From Trichomonas vaginalis G3 (taxonomy: Eukaryota; Parabasalia; Trichomonadida; Trichomonadidae), in NCBI RefSeq assembly GCF_026262505.1, contig NC_067205.1, forward strand, positions 10,292,001-10,356,000: a stretch of 64,000 bases of DNA. The letters are read 5' to 3'. Shown piece by piece: positions 20,871-30,714 of the stretch; the first letter of the stretch is position 1; every line of letters starts with the position of its first letter. Both the position numbers and the translations under genes were made by a program. Under the pieces are notes generated by a model, which saw only the letters and a list, made by a program, of their open reading frames with translations, did not search any database and was not told the DNA's origin.

Positions 20871-21543
20871 CGTTTATTTTTACACATATATGCGTACATA
20901 TGCGCGCCCGTATGGTGTCAGTTTTCTGTCACTTTTTTCATTGTGTCGGTGACTGTAGCTGTAGGCTACAGGCGACGCACAATGTATACTGTACTTCCCT
21001 TTTCATTTTAATCGAATAAGATAGTAAAGATTTTTGAATTAGCTAGAAACTGATGAGATGTTTTCACAAATCAGATTTTTAATCTCTATAATGCATAATT
21101 CACTCAATATCTCAATTTTGATATTGCGAGATATTTTTGCTATCGGTTTCGCAATTTTGACACAATAGCAAGAGGGTTCTATAAGCATTATTATCAATGT
21201 AGAATCTGAATATCATATCAGAAAATGTCGCAAATCTGATATTTACCCGACCAAATAGCAAAAATAATTGAATACTTTTCGCAAAAACTTTAAAAATCGA
21301 TAAAAATATGAAATATAGATATTAAAGAGACTTTTTATATAATATTCATAAAGATTTTCCAAAAATATGATACCGCAAAATTAAAAAAGTGACGTCTTGA
21401 GTGGAGTCAAATGTCGAAATTGCTAGCTAAATGTTTTTTTAGCGAAATTGCGTATTGTACGTTTTTTCGCAAAACGAAACCCTTAACATAAATTATATTC
21501 TCTTTTTGATTTCGAAATTATGTAAAAAAGTGACAAATAAAAC
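20871..21543. other. Intergenic region upstream of the SAC3-domain gene
   Basis: No gene is seen. It contains GTCACTTTTTTC near 20928 and AAAAAAGTGAC near 21387 and 21526, facing the same kind of word found at the ends of the non-autonomous elements. Two such short words face each other, so it may hold a decayed element, but no longer inverted repeat could be made out. GCGA/TCGC-rich words (TCGCAAAA, AATTGCGA) are frequent near 21120-21480. Confidence 0.4.
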
Positions 21544-24540
21544 ATGAATTTTTTCCAAAATCCAGATCCTTATACAAGTAAGAAAGCGGACACTGGTGCA
21601 TCAGATAATCCTAATAGCATGATTCCGAGAAACTTTATGAAAGAAGTTCAGTTTATGGAACAATATACAGAACCTCTCAAAAAATACATACGAAATTGCT
21701 TCAATAACTGTCAAAATGATACGGAAAAGGAATTTGTCTCCAAGTCTCTTTTATCAAAAATCAAAAAAATTTCGAATCAACAAACATTATCTTCATATGC
21801 CTGGGCAAACGAGCCAATAGTTCCGAAATCTCAAGAAGAAGAAAATTCGATAAAGAATGCTCAAAATGCTAAGCCATCTAATTCATCTTTTCCAAGTAGA
21901 CAAAATTCTTGGAAACAGAAGCCAATAAACTTCCGTGAAAATGAGTCTCAGAAAAACAAAGATAATAGCCAACCATCTAATCCAAAAGAGCAACCAAATC
22001 AATCTTCTCCTCAAAATCAATCAAATTTATCTTATCCACAAGCTCAACAACAGTACAATTATAATCAATGTCAGCAGTACATGTACCAAGGTGGCCAATT
22101 TAACTACAATCAATCTCCAAATCAGTATAATTATCAATATCAAAACCAATATCAACAATACCAACAATATCAGCAGTATCCTGGATACGGACAACAATAC
22201 AACTATCAAAACCCAAATCAAAGTCCTCAACAAAATCAAATTCAAAATCAAATCCAAAATCCAAGCCAAGAAAGCCAAGAAATGAAAAATCAGGTACCAC
22301 AACAGCCAGACAATCAAGTACAGCAGCCACCATATCAATATTACAATCAATTTCCTCATCAAAATTATAATTCTTTCGGAAATGCAGGAAATCAAGGAAA
22401 TAATGATAGCAATTACAACAGTAATCAACAATATCCACCTCAGCAACAACAAAATTATCAAAATTACGGAAATCAAAAAAATTATCAAAATCAACAACAA
22501 AATTACAAAGAAAGGCAACAACAAAACTATACAAACCAAGGAGATGATGATTCGCAGCAACAGAACTTCCAAAATCAGCAAAATTACAAAAATTATCAAA
22601 AAAATTTCAAAAATCAACAGAGAAACTTCCAAAACCAGCCAAGGAACTTCCAGAACACTGTAGATGACAGTGGAAACCAAAAGAGTTTCGGAGATCAGCA
22701 AAATTATCAAAGAAACAGAAATTTCCAGAAACAGTTTGACGGACCACAGGATTTCCAAGGCCAAAACCAAAATTTCCAGAAACAAAACAGAAATTTCCAG
22801 AAATCTGATCAAAATTTCCAAAATTCTCAACAAAGGAACTATCCTACAGCAGCAGAAGATGGTTTTGAACAAACTGGTTTCAATGAGCAGCAGAATTTTC
22901 ATAAACAAAACAAAAAATTCCAAAAATTTGATCAAAATTTCCAAAATCAGTATCAAAATCAACAAAGAAACTATCAAACAATGCAAGAAGATGGTTTAGA
23001 TCAGAATAGTTTCAATGAACAACATAACTATCAACGACAAAACAGAAATTTCCAAAATTCTGACCAAAATTACCAAAATTCTCAACAAAGGAACTATCAA
23101 ATCCCAACAGAAGATGGTTATGATCAGAAGAGCTTCAATGAGCAGCAGAATTTCCATAAACAAAACAAAAAATTCCAAAATCAGTATCAAAATCAACAAA
23201 GGAACTACCAAAATATGCCAGAAGATTCTAATGATCAGGATAATTACAATGAACAACAGAATTTTCATAAACAAAACAAAAAATTCCAAAAATTTGATCA
23301 AAATTTCCAGAATCAGTATCAAAATCAGCAAAGGAACTATCAAGCAACAACAGAAGATGGTACAGATCAAGACAATTACAATGAACAACAGAATTATCAA
23401 AGGCAAAACAGAAATTACCAAAATCAGTATCAAAACCGTCAAAACAAACCGAATTTTGACGGCCAACAACAAAACCAATACCAACAAAAGAATTTTCAAG
23501 GTAAAAATTTGAATCGAAATCAAAATCAGAGTCAGAAGCAGTTTAATGGTAAAAATGACTGGAACCAGAACCAGAATCAAAACCAGAGGTACAACAAGAA
23601 CCAACAGCAACAAAATAAACAAAATAAGAATTATGATCGGGAAAATTTCAGAAGAAACCAAAGTAACGACCAATATTCCGATCAGAGAGATACAGAAAAT
23701 GATCGTTCCTCGCAAAATTTAACAGGAAACGATTCTGATAATGAGATATCTCCGAAACAAGAGAATATTGTTGAATCCATTCAACAAGAAGAAGCTGCAT
23801 TGGATGAGCTCTTCCAGGAGAAGAAAATCATTGGAACTTGTCAAGATTTGGAAAAAGAATATTTAAGATTGACTTCAGAACCAGATCCAAGCAAGGTCCG
23901 ACCACTTGAAGTGCTAAAGAAGTCATTGGAATACTGTTTGGCCAAGTACGAAGAGAAAAAAGATTATGATTACATTTCGGAACAATTAAGAAGCATTAGA
24001 CAAGATTTAGTTGTTCAGCACATCGAAGACCAGTTCTGTGTTGATATTTATGAGACCCAAATCCTTCTTGCTCTTGACCATGGCGATTATGAGAATTTTA
24101 ATCAGGTCCAGAACAATTTGGAAGAGCTTTACAACAAAGGATTTGGTGTTCCTGAGAATATGTCGGAGATGTACGCATACAGGATCCTTTATTCCCTTGA
24201 ATTTAATGATATTACAGGATTTTATTCATTTGTTCCTCGAATGAAGCCTGAAATACTCAACACTCCGTTGATAAAATTCGCTATATCAGCATGGAGAGCA
24301 GCTGCAGCTAATAATTGGCTTCAATACATGAGAATGATCAAAAATGCACCAAAAAAGTGTTCAAAAGTGATGCAAAGAAAGATGAGAGAGATTAAATTCT
24401 ACGGGTTATTCGCAATAACTAAACATTTTAGAGGATTGACACCAGAAACATGCCAAGAATTGCTTGGATTAGATTCTTTAGAGGAAACAGTAGAATATCT
24501 CAAGAAAACAGAAGTATATGATAAGATTATCACCAAATAA
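21544..24540 (+). CDS. SAC3/GANP-domain protein, THP3/Leng8 type, with long Q/N-rich region
   Basis: The THP3/Leng8 branch of SAC3-domain proteins acts in nuclear mRNA maturation and export as a helical scaffold together with a PCI partner. The domain occupies about residues 778-998. It shows the branch signature: DPSKVRPLEVLKKSLEYCL, then EQLRSIRQDLVVQHI, YETQILLALDHGDYENFNQ and a C-terminal winged-helix-like segment. Residues ~130-730 are low complexity: Gln/Asn with regularly spaced Tyr/Phe, as repeats of the kind QNFQNQ, QRNYQ and NFHKQNKKFQ, giving a prion-like composition that is very long for this family. The N-terminal ~100 residues contain QTLSSYAWANEP, typical of the family's start. 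It is a single exon. The start at 21544 is the first Met after an AT-rich leader. Confidence 0.85.
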   Translation: MNFFQNPDPYTSKKADTGASDNPNSMIPRNFMKEVQFMEQYTEPLKKYIRNCFNNCQNDTEKEFVSKSLLSKIKKISNQQTLSSYAWANEPIVPKSQEEENSIKNAQNAKPSNSSFPSRQNSWKQKPINFRENESQKNKDNSQPSNPKEQPNQSSPQNQSNLSYPQAQQQYNYNQCQQYMYQGGQFNYNQSPNQYNYQYQNQYQQYQQYQQYPGYGQQYNYQNPNQSPQQNQIQNQIQNPSQESQEMKNQVPQQPDNQVQQPPYQYYNQFPHQNYNSFGNAGNQGNNDSNYNSNQQYPPQQQQNYQNYGNQKNYQNQQQNYKERQQQNYTNQGDDDSQQQNFQNQQNYKNYQKNFKNQQRNFQNQPRNFQNTVDDSGNQKSFGDQQNYQRNRNFQKQFDGPQDFQGQNQNFQKQNRNFQKSDQNFQNSQQRNYPTAAEDGFEQTGFNEQQNFHKQNKKFQKFDQNFQNQYQNQQRNYQTMQEDGLDQNSFNEQHNYQRQNRNFQNSDQNYQNSQQRNYQIPTEDGYDQKSFNEQQNFHKQNKKFQNQYQNQQRNYQNMPEDSNDQDNYNEQQNFHKQNKKFQKFDQNFQNQYQNQQRNYQATTEDGTDQDNYNEQQNYQRQNRNYQNQYQNRQNKPNFDGQQQNQYQQKNFQGKNLNRNQNQSQKQFNGKNDWNQNQNQNQRYNKNQQQQNKQNKNYDRENFRRNQSNDQYSDQRDTENDRSSQNLTGNDSDNEISPKQENIVESIQQEEAALDELFQEKKIIGTCQDLEKEYLRLTSEPDPSKVRPLEVLKKSLEYCLAKYEEKKDYDYISEQLRSIRQDLVVQHIEDQFCVDIYETQILLALDHGDYENFNQVQNNLEELYNKGFGVPENMSEMYAYRILYSLEFNDITGFYSFVPRMKPEILNTPLIKFAISAWRAAAANNWLQYMRMIKNAPKKCSKVMQRKMREIKFYGLFAITKHFRGLTPETCQELLGLDSLEETVEYLKKTEVYDKIITK

Positions 24541-24910
24541 TTTTAGTGCGCTATTATTATTTATTTGTTAGTATAAATTGTAAAATTAATATTTAATTTT
24601 TTTTTTTAAAATATTTCTGAAAAAGAACAAAGTTATGTATGTTAGAAGTAAATTTTGATATATTCTCGATTGTCAGTAATATTTTGCAAATATGCTGATT
24701 TCATAACATGGTCTTCTAATTCATTTATTGATGTTTGAATTTCAATGATGCTCCAAAAGGGGTTGTACGAAATTTGAATTTAAGTTTGCACTTACCACTT
24801 TCTGACATGATCTAAAAAATGGGAATACAGGCGTGTAAACAGAAAATTTGAGAGTGTGTCAGAAAGTGGTAAGTGCACCCTTAAAGAATTGATTTTGAAA
24901 AATCAAAATC
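24541..24910. other. Intergenic region between converging host genes
   Basis: This lies between the tails of the SAC3-domain gene and the ankyrin gene. It holds a T run near 24597 and the short hairpin element at 24778-24883, and otherwise nothing recognised. Confidence 0.5.
24778..24883. mobile_element. 106-bp hairpin MITE with GTGCACTTACC ends
   Basis: TGCACTTACCACTTTCTGACA (24787-24807) is repeated in perfect inverse at 24857-24877. The similarity extends outward through TTTAAG...CTTAAAG. The interior is ~50 bp without coding potential. A longer relative with the same GGTAAGTGCACC end is at 61413-61775, so this is a repeated family. Class and target duplication are unclear. Confidence 0.75.
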
Positions 24911-26179
24911 CTAATCTGTAGAGTCAAACACTAAAGGTGAGGAATCACCATCATAAAAAACTTTCCTCTGAATTGCAAATGATTTGTAACTTGTTGGCTT
25001 TGAAGATTCATTTGTTATTGAAACTGGTTTATCACTTATCATATTTGCAGATCTCCTTGGAATTGGAATTGGTTTTTCACTATTTGCCGATCTCCTTGGA
25101 ATTTGAATTGGTTTTTCACTTATCATATTTGCAGATCTCCTTGGAATTGGAATTTGAATTGGTTTTTCACTATTTGCCGATCTCCTTGGAATTTGAATTG
25201 GTTTTTCACTTATCATATTTGCAGATCTCCTTGAATGCTCTGGAATTTGCTTTCGAGGAGAAATGACCCTTGATGGAACATTTAAATCAGAAGGAATTAT
25301 ATCTTCATTCGCACTCTTATCTGAATCGGTATCTTGTTTATTTGTACAGCCATATTTTTTCAGAACTTCTATTGATTCAGTATTATTCTTGGAAATGGCC
25401 AAATCAAGTGGAGTTTCATTATTAATATTCTCAGGATTCTTTTTTATAGACCTTTGATTGCAGAGGAATTCACAAATGTTTGCATGATTATTTGATGCAG
25501 CAAAGTGTAGTGGTGCCCAATTAAGAGTTGTTTCACTATTAATAGAGTTGTATTTAATTGCGAATTTAACTCCGTCAAGATTTCCGTTTTGACAGAATTT
25601 GTGTAAAATCGTTTCGTTGGATTTATTGGTTATGTCTATTTTTGCACCATTTTTCTGTAGAGATTGAATCAAAACCAGATTGTTCTTATTTGCTGCTGCA
25701 AAAATGAGATTTTCTCCAAAAGAGTTTTTGATATCGCAGTAGCCTTCATCAACTGATTGTTTTAATGTATTTGAATCGCCGTCTTTTGTGGCATTATCAA
25801 GAATTTCATAAATATTCCAAAAGATATCCTCGGTTTTAGAGTATTTACTTGGAGGCTTTGTTTCTATCTGTGTCTGGATTATCTTTTTCATGCTTGCAAA
25901 AATTTCTGAATTGAAAATTTCGAAAAATGTATCTAAAATTAAATAAACATCATTGCAACTAATCTTTTCTCTTGTATTTGTATGCTTCAATGCCAACACA
26001 ATATCTTCTGTTTGGAAAAATTTGACCATTTTTAGGAAAATAATATTAAATTGTTCGCCTGAGAGTTTAGCTTTCTCTAGAATTTTACAGAAGTTTTGTA
26101 TAGTTCGTATTTCATAGAACTCGTCATCTTTGTACCAAGACTCGATATTATCAGCATATTGTTGAAAATCGATACTCAT
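24911..26179 (-). CDS. Ankyrin-repeat protein with Arg/Pro-rich tail repeats (422 aa)
   Basis: A likely cytosolic protein-binding scaffold, typical of the very large ankyrin family in trichomonads. The N-terminal ~130 residues are helical (NFCKILEKAKLSGEQFNII) and resemble the conserved head found before the ankyrin repeats in this family. Residues ~150-290 form four to five ankyrin repeats, with NLIFAAANKNNLVLIQSL, ETILHKFCQNGNLDGVKFAI, APLHFAASNNHANICEFL and TPLDLAISKNNTESIEVL. Residues ~315-395 are imperfect tandem repeats of RRSAN(MI)SEKPIQIP, a basic, proline-containing tail. It is a single exon and looks whole. The target is unknown. Confidence 0.9.
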   Translation of the reverse strand: MSIDFQQYADNIESWYKDDEFYEIRTIQNFCKILEKAKLSGEQFNIIFLKMVKFFQTEDIVLALKHTNTREKISCNDVYLILDTFFEIFNSEIFASMKKIIQTQIETKPPSKYSKTEDIFWNIYEILDNATKDGDSNTLKQSVDEGYCDIKNSFGENLIFAAANKNNLVLIQSLQKNGAKIDITNKSNETILHKFCQNGNLDGVKFAIKYNSINSETTLNWAPLHFAASNNHANICEFLCNQRSIKKNPENINNETPLDLAISKNNTESIEVLKKYGCTNKQDTDSDKSANEDIIPSDLNVPSRVISPRKQIPEHSRRSANMISEKPIQIPRRSANSEKPIQIPIPRRSANMISEKPIQIPRRSANSEKPIPIPRRSANMISDKPVSITNESSKPTSYKSFAIQRKVFYDGDSSPLVFDSTD

Positions 26180-26416
26180 TCTAAATTAAAAATTTACGAC
26201 AAGAATCTATGATTTTTCTAGTAGAAGCACTATCATTAATTTTAAGATCTAATTGTACAAATTTGACAGGTGAATTTGAAAGAACTCATTCGGATTGAAA
26301 AGTGAAAAGCCATGATATTTCATATAATTGTTGCGTTGAGTGATCTCGCATTTGTTTAGCGATTTCGGAACTCTTTTTACAAAAATAACCTTATTATAAT
26401 CCGATCTTGAAATATT

Positions 26417-27337
26417 ATGGCTTTTAACTTTTCAATCTTTTGGGATGCCGATACTATACCCCGCTGTAAAGTAACGAAGTCATTTGATTGTGACCTACCT
26501 GTGTCGTATGTTGCATTTGCATTGATGTTTATTTTACTTTTACCATTTGCTTTCGTATCTACATGCCTTATCAAAAATTGGGCAATCACCCATGCTAGAG
26601 AATACTCATCCGGTGCATCTTATTGCATTAATTCTATTATTTTTATTGTTATTCTTTACTTTTATTTTTATTGCTTTAATTTTCCTTTTCATGATCACCA
26701 GTTAGATTCTGTCTCCTGTTTAGTTGCAAACACAAGTGACTTATACATCATGTCTGTTTCTCTTTTTTTCTATACAGTTTCACGCGTTTTAGTTCTATTT
26801 AAAGCAAAATTTGCCAATATAGCTTATTGGATTTCAAAGACATTTTCAATATATTACGTATGTGCTGCTGTTGTCAAGTTTATATTAGTTTATATCGATA
26901 TACCTTATAATATGCGCAAAAATCTCTTCAGTAATGCAGGAATTTACTATAAATATGTAATTGAACCATCAGAGTATATAATTGATTGAATTTCATTCTT
27001 TATTCTCTCACAATTCTTCCTATTTTCAGGTGTCGAGATTTTGGTGCCAAAAGGATTAATTCTACGCCTTAAGATTGCTTTATTCTTGATGGCTCTCATG
27101 GAAATAAATGCTATAATTCTCAGAGAATATCAAGCATCAATTCCAATCTCTAGATATATATTTGCTGCTAATAGAAACAAGTACTCTTGGATATTTACTG
27201 TAATATTTTTCGGTCATAGATTTCCAATAGACTATGTAATTCTATATATAATTTATACAATGACAATTCAGAGCTTTAAGACTGAAGAAGATGAAAATTC
27301 CATGAAAGTCTTGAATGATACATTTGAAAGCCTCTAG
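26417..27337 (+). CDS. Multi-pass membrane protein in two coding segments (intron or frameshift)
   Basis: Segment 1 (26417-26989) has about four hydrophobic spans (near residues 30-52, 68-90, 108-128 and 145-160). Segment 2 (about 27032-27337) is in another frame and has two more (LKIALFLMALMEINAIIL and IFTVIFFGHRFPIDYVILYII), then an acidic tail. Together they suggest a six-span protein. A GT...AG interval from 26931 to 27029, ending in a pyrimidine-rich TTCTTCCTATTTTCAG, would join the frames cleanly. It lacks the ACTAAC-type 3' motif of known Trichomonas vaginalis introns. A frameshifted gene is the alternative. I do not recognise the family. Confidence 0.55.
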
Positions 27338-27725
27338 ATATTATCCTCGGTGCTCCGATTTCTTTTTTCAAAATTGAAAATTTGTTTTGAGTTTTTTTTT
27401 ATTATATTGTAAAACTAGGCTATCATTAGAGTGATTCTATAGATTTTTGATAAGTTCTTTCAAAATTTTATTCAATAATGAAATGATGAAATGGTATTTA
27501 GTCCTTCAATATATCTGAGATGGAAATTGTGCTAAGCATGCGTCATAAGATTATCTATATCAAAATGGCAATTCACGCCGATAAATGGAAAAGAACTTTG
27601 AACTTTGAGTGGGAAAACGTTTTTTAGAATTTTCGGTGAGGGAAAAAAAGCTTTTCTATTTAAAAATAAACACATATAATAATTTAATGTCTATAAAACT
27701 ACATACAACAAAAAGTAATACAAAA
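27338..27725. other. Intergenic region without recognisable gene
   Basis: AT-rich spacer between the tails of the membrane-protein gene and the phosphatase gene. Nothing repeated or structured was noticed. Confidence 0.5.
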
Positions 27726-28901
27726 TTACTGAAAATCAAACGTACTAATTTCACAGCTCGAGAATGTGCATAACAATCGTTTGCTTCTCGCATCCTGCAT
27801 AGGTCTGATACTAATTTTCTTTGGAATTGTAATTTTGACTTCTCCGTAACTTTTTGTTTCAGGAACCTTCTGTCTTACAGGAGGATCTCCTATAACTCCT
27901 CCGTATTTCGGAAGAATCTTTGTAGATTGAGTAGCTTTGAGAGTTTTTCGAAGACTTGTTTTAGATCTCGGGCGAATGAAGTAAGTTCGTGCACGGGAAG
28001 GGTATTGGAATGGTCCCCAAGTAATAATTTCGTGGTTATTTTCTTCGTTGATGATAAATGCCGCTCCTTTGTTATTTACGAGTCCACAGTAGTTGCTGGC
28101 GCTGAAAACTGTAAATACTCGACCGTTGAAATGATCTTCAATGCCTTCCATGACGCATTCATGGCCACGAATGATTACACTCGTATTATCTTGAGCTAAG
28201 AAATTTTCTGTTGCTTCAAGTCCAAAATAGTAGCCAAGACCACGTGTAGAGGCTGCAAATTCTAATAAATCCTTATTTGGATCAGACCATGTTAAGGTAT
28301 CTGCAACTTCATTTCCGTACTCCGAAATTGGCCTTTGCACTTCTTCTATCGTCTTGAGATCTTTAATAGAAGGTCCAATACCTCCATGTACAGCTACATA
28401 TTTGTTGTTAATAACTGCTGCGAGTGGCATGAAGTTAAAGGCGCAAATGAAACTTTCTGTGATTGATGAGTCGAAATATTCGTTTTGTATTTGTTCTGTA
28501 AACCCGCCTGTGGAGCATTGATACAAAAATTCGTGATTTCCGCGAATTATATATACATCTCCGGGCCAAATCAGTTTCATTAGAAAAACTATTGTAACTG
28601 TTTCGATGCTGAACTCGCCACGATCAACAAGATCACCTAAAAATAGGTATCTCCTTAAAGGCGGGAGTCCTAAACGTTGAATTACATAAAAAAGGTCTAA
28701 AATGTGTCCATGAATATCTCCGATTGTTGTTATTGGTCCATTGAGGCGGAGCAGAGTCTTTTCGCTTTTGAATATTCTTGCAACGTTAAACGAAATATCT
28801 CGTAAATCAACAGGTTGAAGGGAAGGTAAGTTTAAATGATCAATATTTGCATTGAACAGCGGAATTGTTTTAGGAGCGCTGTTCATAAAAGACTGGAACA
28901 T
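27726..28901 (-). CDS. PPP-family serine/threonine protein phosphatase
   Basis: A metal-dependent phosphoprotein phosphatase. I take Met at 28901 as the start (391 aa), because the 18 codons upstream are hydrophobic and unlike the family. Metal-binding and catalytic motifs are all present: GDIHGH (residues 61-66), GDLVDRG (89-95), RGNHE (120-124), HGG (172-174), WSDP (205-208) and RGHE (245-248), followed by FSASNYCG, which marks the PP1/PP2A/PP2B-like core. The C-terminal ~90 residues (RPRSKTSLRKTLKATQ...) are a basic extension not found in PP1 or PP2A catalytic subunits. It may be regulatory or targeting. Trichomonads have many such phosphatases, so a one-to-one name is not possible. It is a single exon. 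Confidence 0.92.
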   Translation of the reverse strand: MFQSFMNSAPKTIPLFNANIDHLNLPSLQPVDLRDISFNVARIFKSEKTLLRLNGPITTIGDIHGHILDLFYVIQRLGLPPLRRYLFLGDLVDRGEFSIETVTIVFLMKLIWPGDVYIIRGNHEFLYQCSTGGFTEQIQNEYFDSSITESFICAFNFMPLAAVINNKYVAVHGGIGPSIKDLKTIEEVQRPISEYGNEVADTLTWSDPNKDLLEFAASTRGLGYYFGLEATENFLAQDNTSVIIRGHECVMEGIEDHFNGRVFTVFSASNYCGLVNNKGAAFIINEENNHEIITWGPFQYPSRARTYFIRPRSKTSLRKTLKATQSTKILPKYGGVIGDPPVRQKVPETKSYGEVKITIPKKISIRPMQDARSKRLLCTFSSCEISTFDFQ

Positions 28902-28944
28902 TGTTTTATTGTTATATACGAAAACGATAAAAACAGTTTGACAG

Positions 28945-29819
28945 AAAAGTGACAACTTTACGTGTCAAAAATATAAAAAGTGATATTTTATTCATCATTA
29001 TCTTCTTCATAATTTATTTCATATTCTTCGTCTTACCAACAAAAGATGGGAATGTGAACAATTGCGGGCAATTTTTAGCCATTTTGGCTTGGAACTAGAG
29101 CCTGCGAGGTACATGGATAGTATCAGTACCTCACAGGCTCTAGTTCTCTATATGGCGCCGAGAAATTTTGGTGAAATGTGGTCGCATTTCACCAAAATTT
29201 TTTCGGCGCCATAGGATGAATTGGAGGGTGAGAGATATTATTTCATACAATACTACTCTCACCCTCCAATTCCCAGCCAAAATGGCTAAAAATTGCCCGC
29301 AATGTGAACAATTGCGGGCAATTTTTAGCCATTTTGGCTTGGAACTAGAGCCTGCGAGGTACATGGATAGTATCAGTACCTCACAGGCTCTAGTTCTCTA
29401 TATGGCGCCGAGAAATTTTGGTGAAATGTGGTCGCATTTCACCAAAATTTTTTCGGCGCCATAGGATGAATTGGAGGGTGAGAGATATTATTTCATACAA
29501 TACTACTCTCACCCTCCAATTCCCAGCCAAAATGGCTAAAAATTGCCCGCAATTGTTCACATTGCGGGCAATTTTTAGCCATTTTGGCTTGGAACTAGAG
29601 CCTGCGAGGTACATGGATAGTATCAGTACCTCACAGGCTCTAGTTCTCTATATGGCGCCGAGAAATTTTGGTGAAATGTGGTCGCATTTCACCAAAATTT
29701 TTTCGGCGCCATAGGATGAATTGGAGGGTGAGAGATATTATTTCATACAATACTACTCTCACCCTCAATTTTAATTACTTAAACTCATTCTATTTTTTTG
29801 ACATGTAAATGTCACTTTT
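28945..29819. mobile_element. Fold-back element: three 250-bp multi-hairpin units
   Basis: Bounded by ~30-bp inverted ends (left AAAAGTGACA then TTTACGTGTCAAAAA, 28945-28975; right its imperfect inverse, 29791-29819). The inside holds three units with a 250-bp period (junction words at 29051, 29301 and 29551). Each unit has three long hairpins in a row: an ACTAGAGCCTG.../...CAGGCTCTAGT stem, a GGCGCCGA.../...TCGGCGCC stem and a TTGGAGGGTGAGA.../...TCTCACCCTCCAA stem. An outer stem (GCGGGCAATTTTTAGCC and its inverse) joins neighbouring units. No transposase. It lies just upstream of the phosphatase start and could affect its expression. Confidence 0.85.
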
Positions 29820-29822
29820 ACT

Positions 29823-29847
29823 GAGATCTGACACAATGTCAGATCTC
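29823..29847. terminator. Perfect hairpin followed by T run
   Basis: GAGATCTGACA ... TGTCAGATCTC with a three-base loop, then seven T. It stands directly outside the right end of the fold-back element. It looks like an intrinsic terminator by shape, but no gene is seen reading into it, so a role is doubtful. Confidence 0.35.
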
Positions 29848-30418
29848 TTTTTTTCGTATATAAGATTATAGCGATCTTCGTTATCCATTAAAAAATTTAC
29901 AGTAAATATTTTTTGGTGATCAAAATTAACTCAATTGATAAAAAATGATGATTGTCTATAAGGGATCAGCTTTGTAATTAAACAAATTTTGACACCGAAG
30001 ATTTTGAAAACCTTTTCAAATATTGTGGATAGTTAGAAATGAGTGGGCATATTGAAGATATTTTGTATATTAGAAAAAAAATGGTTTCAAAATTGAGCCG
30101 ATACAAAAGTTGAATGGGAAATATGTTGAAGTGTTAAGAAAAAGATGATTTATAAATTTAGATTGTTTGGGGAAAAATTATAGTGGTTCGACAAAACCGC
30201 AATTATTAAACAAACCGAAATTTTTCAGAGCAAGATTTTATAGATTTCATAGAAGTCGAAAATATTATTGATAAAGTACTCGTGATGATGAAATGGAATA
30301 TGAAACCTTTCAGAAGTTTTTGACTCAAAAATTTGTTAGTCGAGATTTACTCGAAATTAAATTTAAATGCTCAGTGTGCTAAATTAAATTGCAGCAATTC
30401 ATTTCAAAAATCGATCGA
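29848..30418. other. Intergenic region without recognisable gene
   Basis: AT-rich DNA. Short ORFs here have no recognisable features. It leads into the 296-bp direct repeat. Confidence 0.45.
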
Positions 30419-30714
30419 AAAATTCTTTGGAAATTCTGGAATTTGAAGAATGTTATAATGCAGCATGACTCTCTAAATTATAATCGTTACGTAAAAATGT
30501 GGTTATTATTACATTATTGCTGGAGTTTAATAGAAACGATTGATCGAATCAGAAAAAAAATCTCAAGAGAATGAGTTTTCTGACCTCGTGTATAAATTAC
30601 CTTCTCAAAGATATGATAAAAATTGTTTCCAAGGAGATATAGTTCAATAGAAATAAATCATTAATATTTAATCAATTATCGACTTCACTCCTATCTAGTC
30701 CATTATCTTAATTC
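30419..30714. repeat. 296-bp direct repeat, left copy
   Basis: Identical, as far as can be read, to 59202-59497 in the same orientation, with no length difference. Sequence on either side differs at once. The two copies bracket the whole hAT and Polinton nest. It carries part of a short ORF (LKNVIMQHDSLNYNRYVKMW) of unknown nature. Confidence 0.9.

Larger units (their letters stand above)
13030..20880. mobile_element. Block B: older, divergent Polinton remnant (composite)
   Basis: A run of plus-strand coding blocks related, at a distance, to genes of copies A and C: a major capsid protein, the 197-aa-type protein with CCG motif, and the beta-rich candidate capsid protein. A second capsid tail of the copy C type follows. 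Its intergenic DNA also matches copy C in style (CTTCTTCGTAAATG repeats, palindrome with half-sites, GC hairpins). Polymerase, integrase, ATPase and clear terminal repeats are not seen. It is broken at ten or more places and clearly older than A and C. The exact ends are uncertain; I use the first GC hairpin and the last capsid-like codons as limits. Confidence 0.8.

Noticed and set aside
22027-23715. Long ORFs on both strands opposite and out of frame with the SAC3-domain gene
   Set aside because: They are by-products of the repetitive Gln/Asn-rich coding sequence; composition is extreme (only I, K, N, S or L, V, F) and the sense frame has a real domain.
29140-29714. Repeated 74- and 98-codon ORFs on both strands
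   Set aside because: They fall wholly inside the multi-hairpin fold-back units, where symmetry gives mirrored ORFs on both strands.
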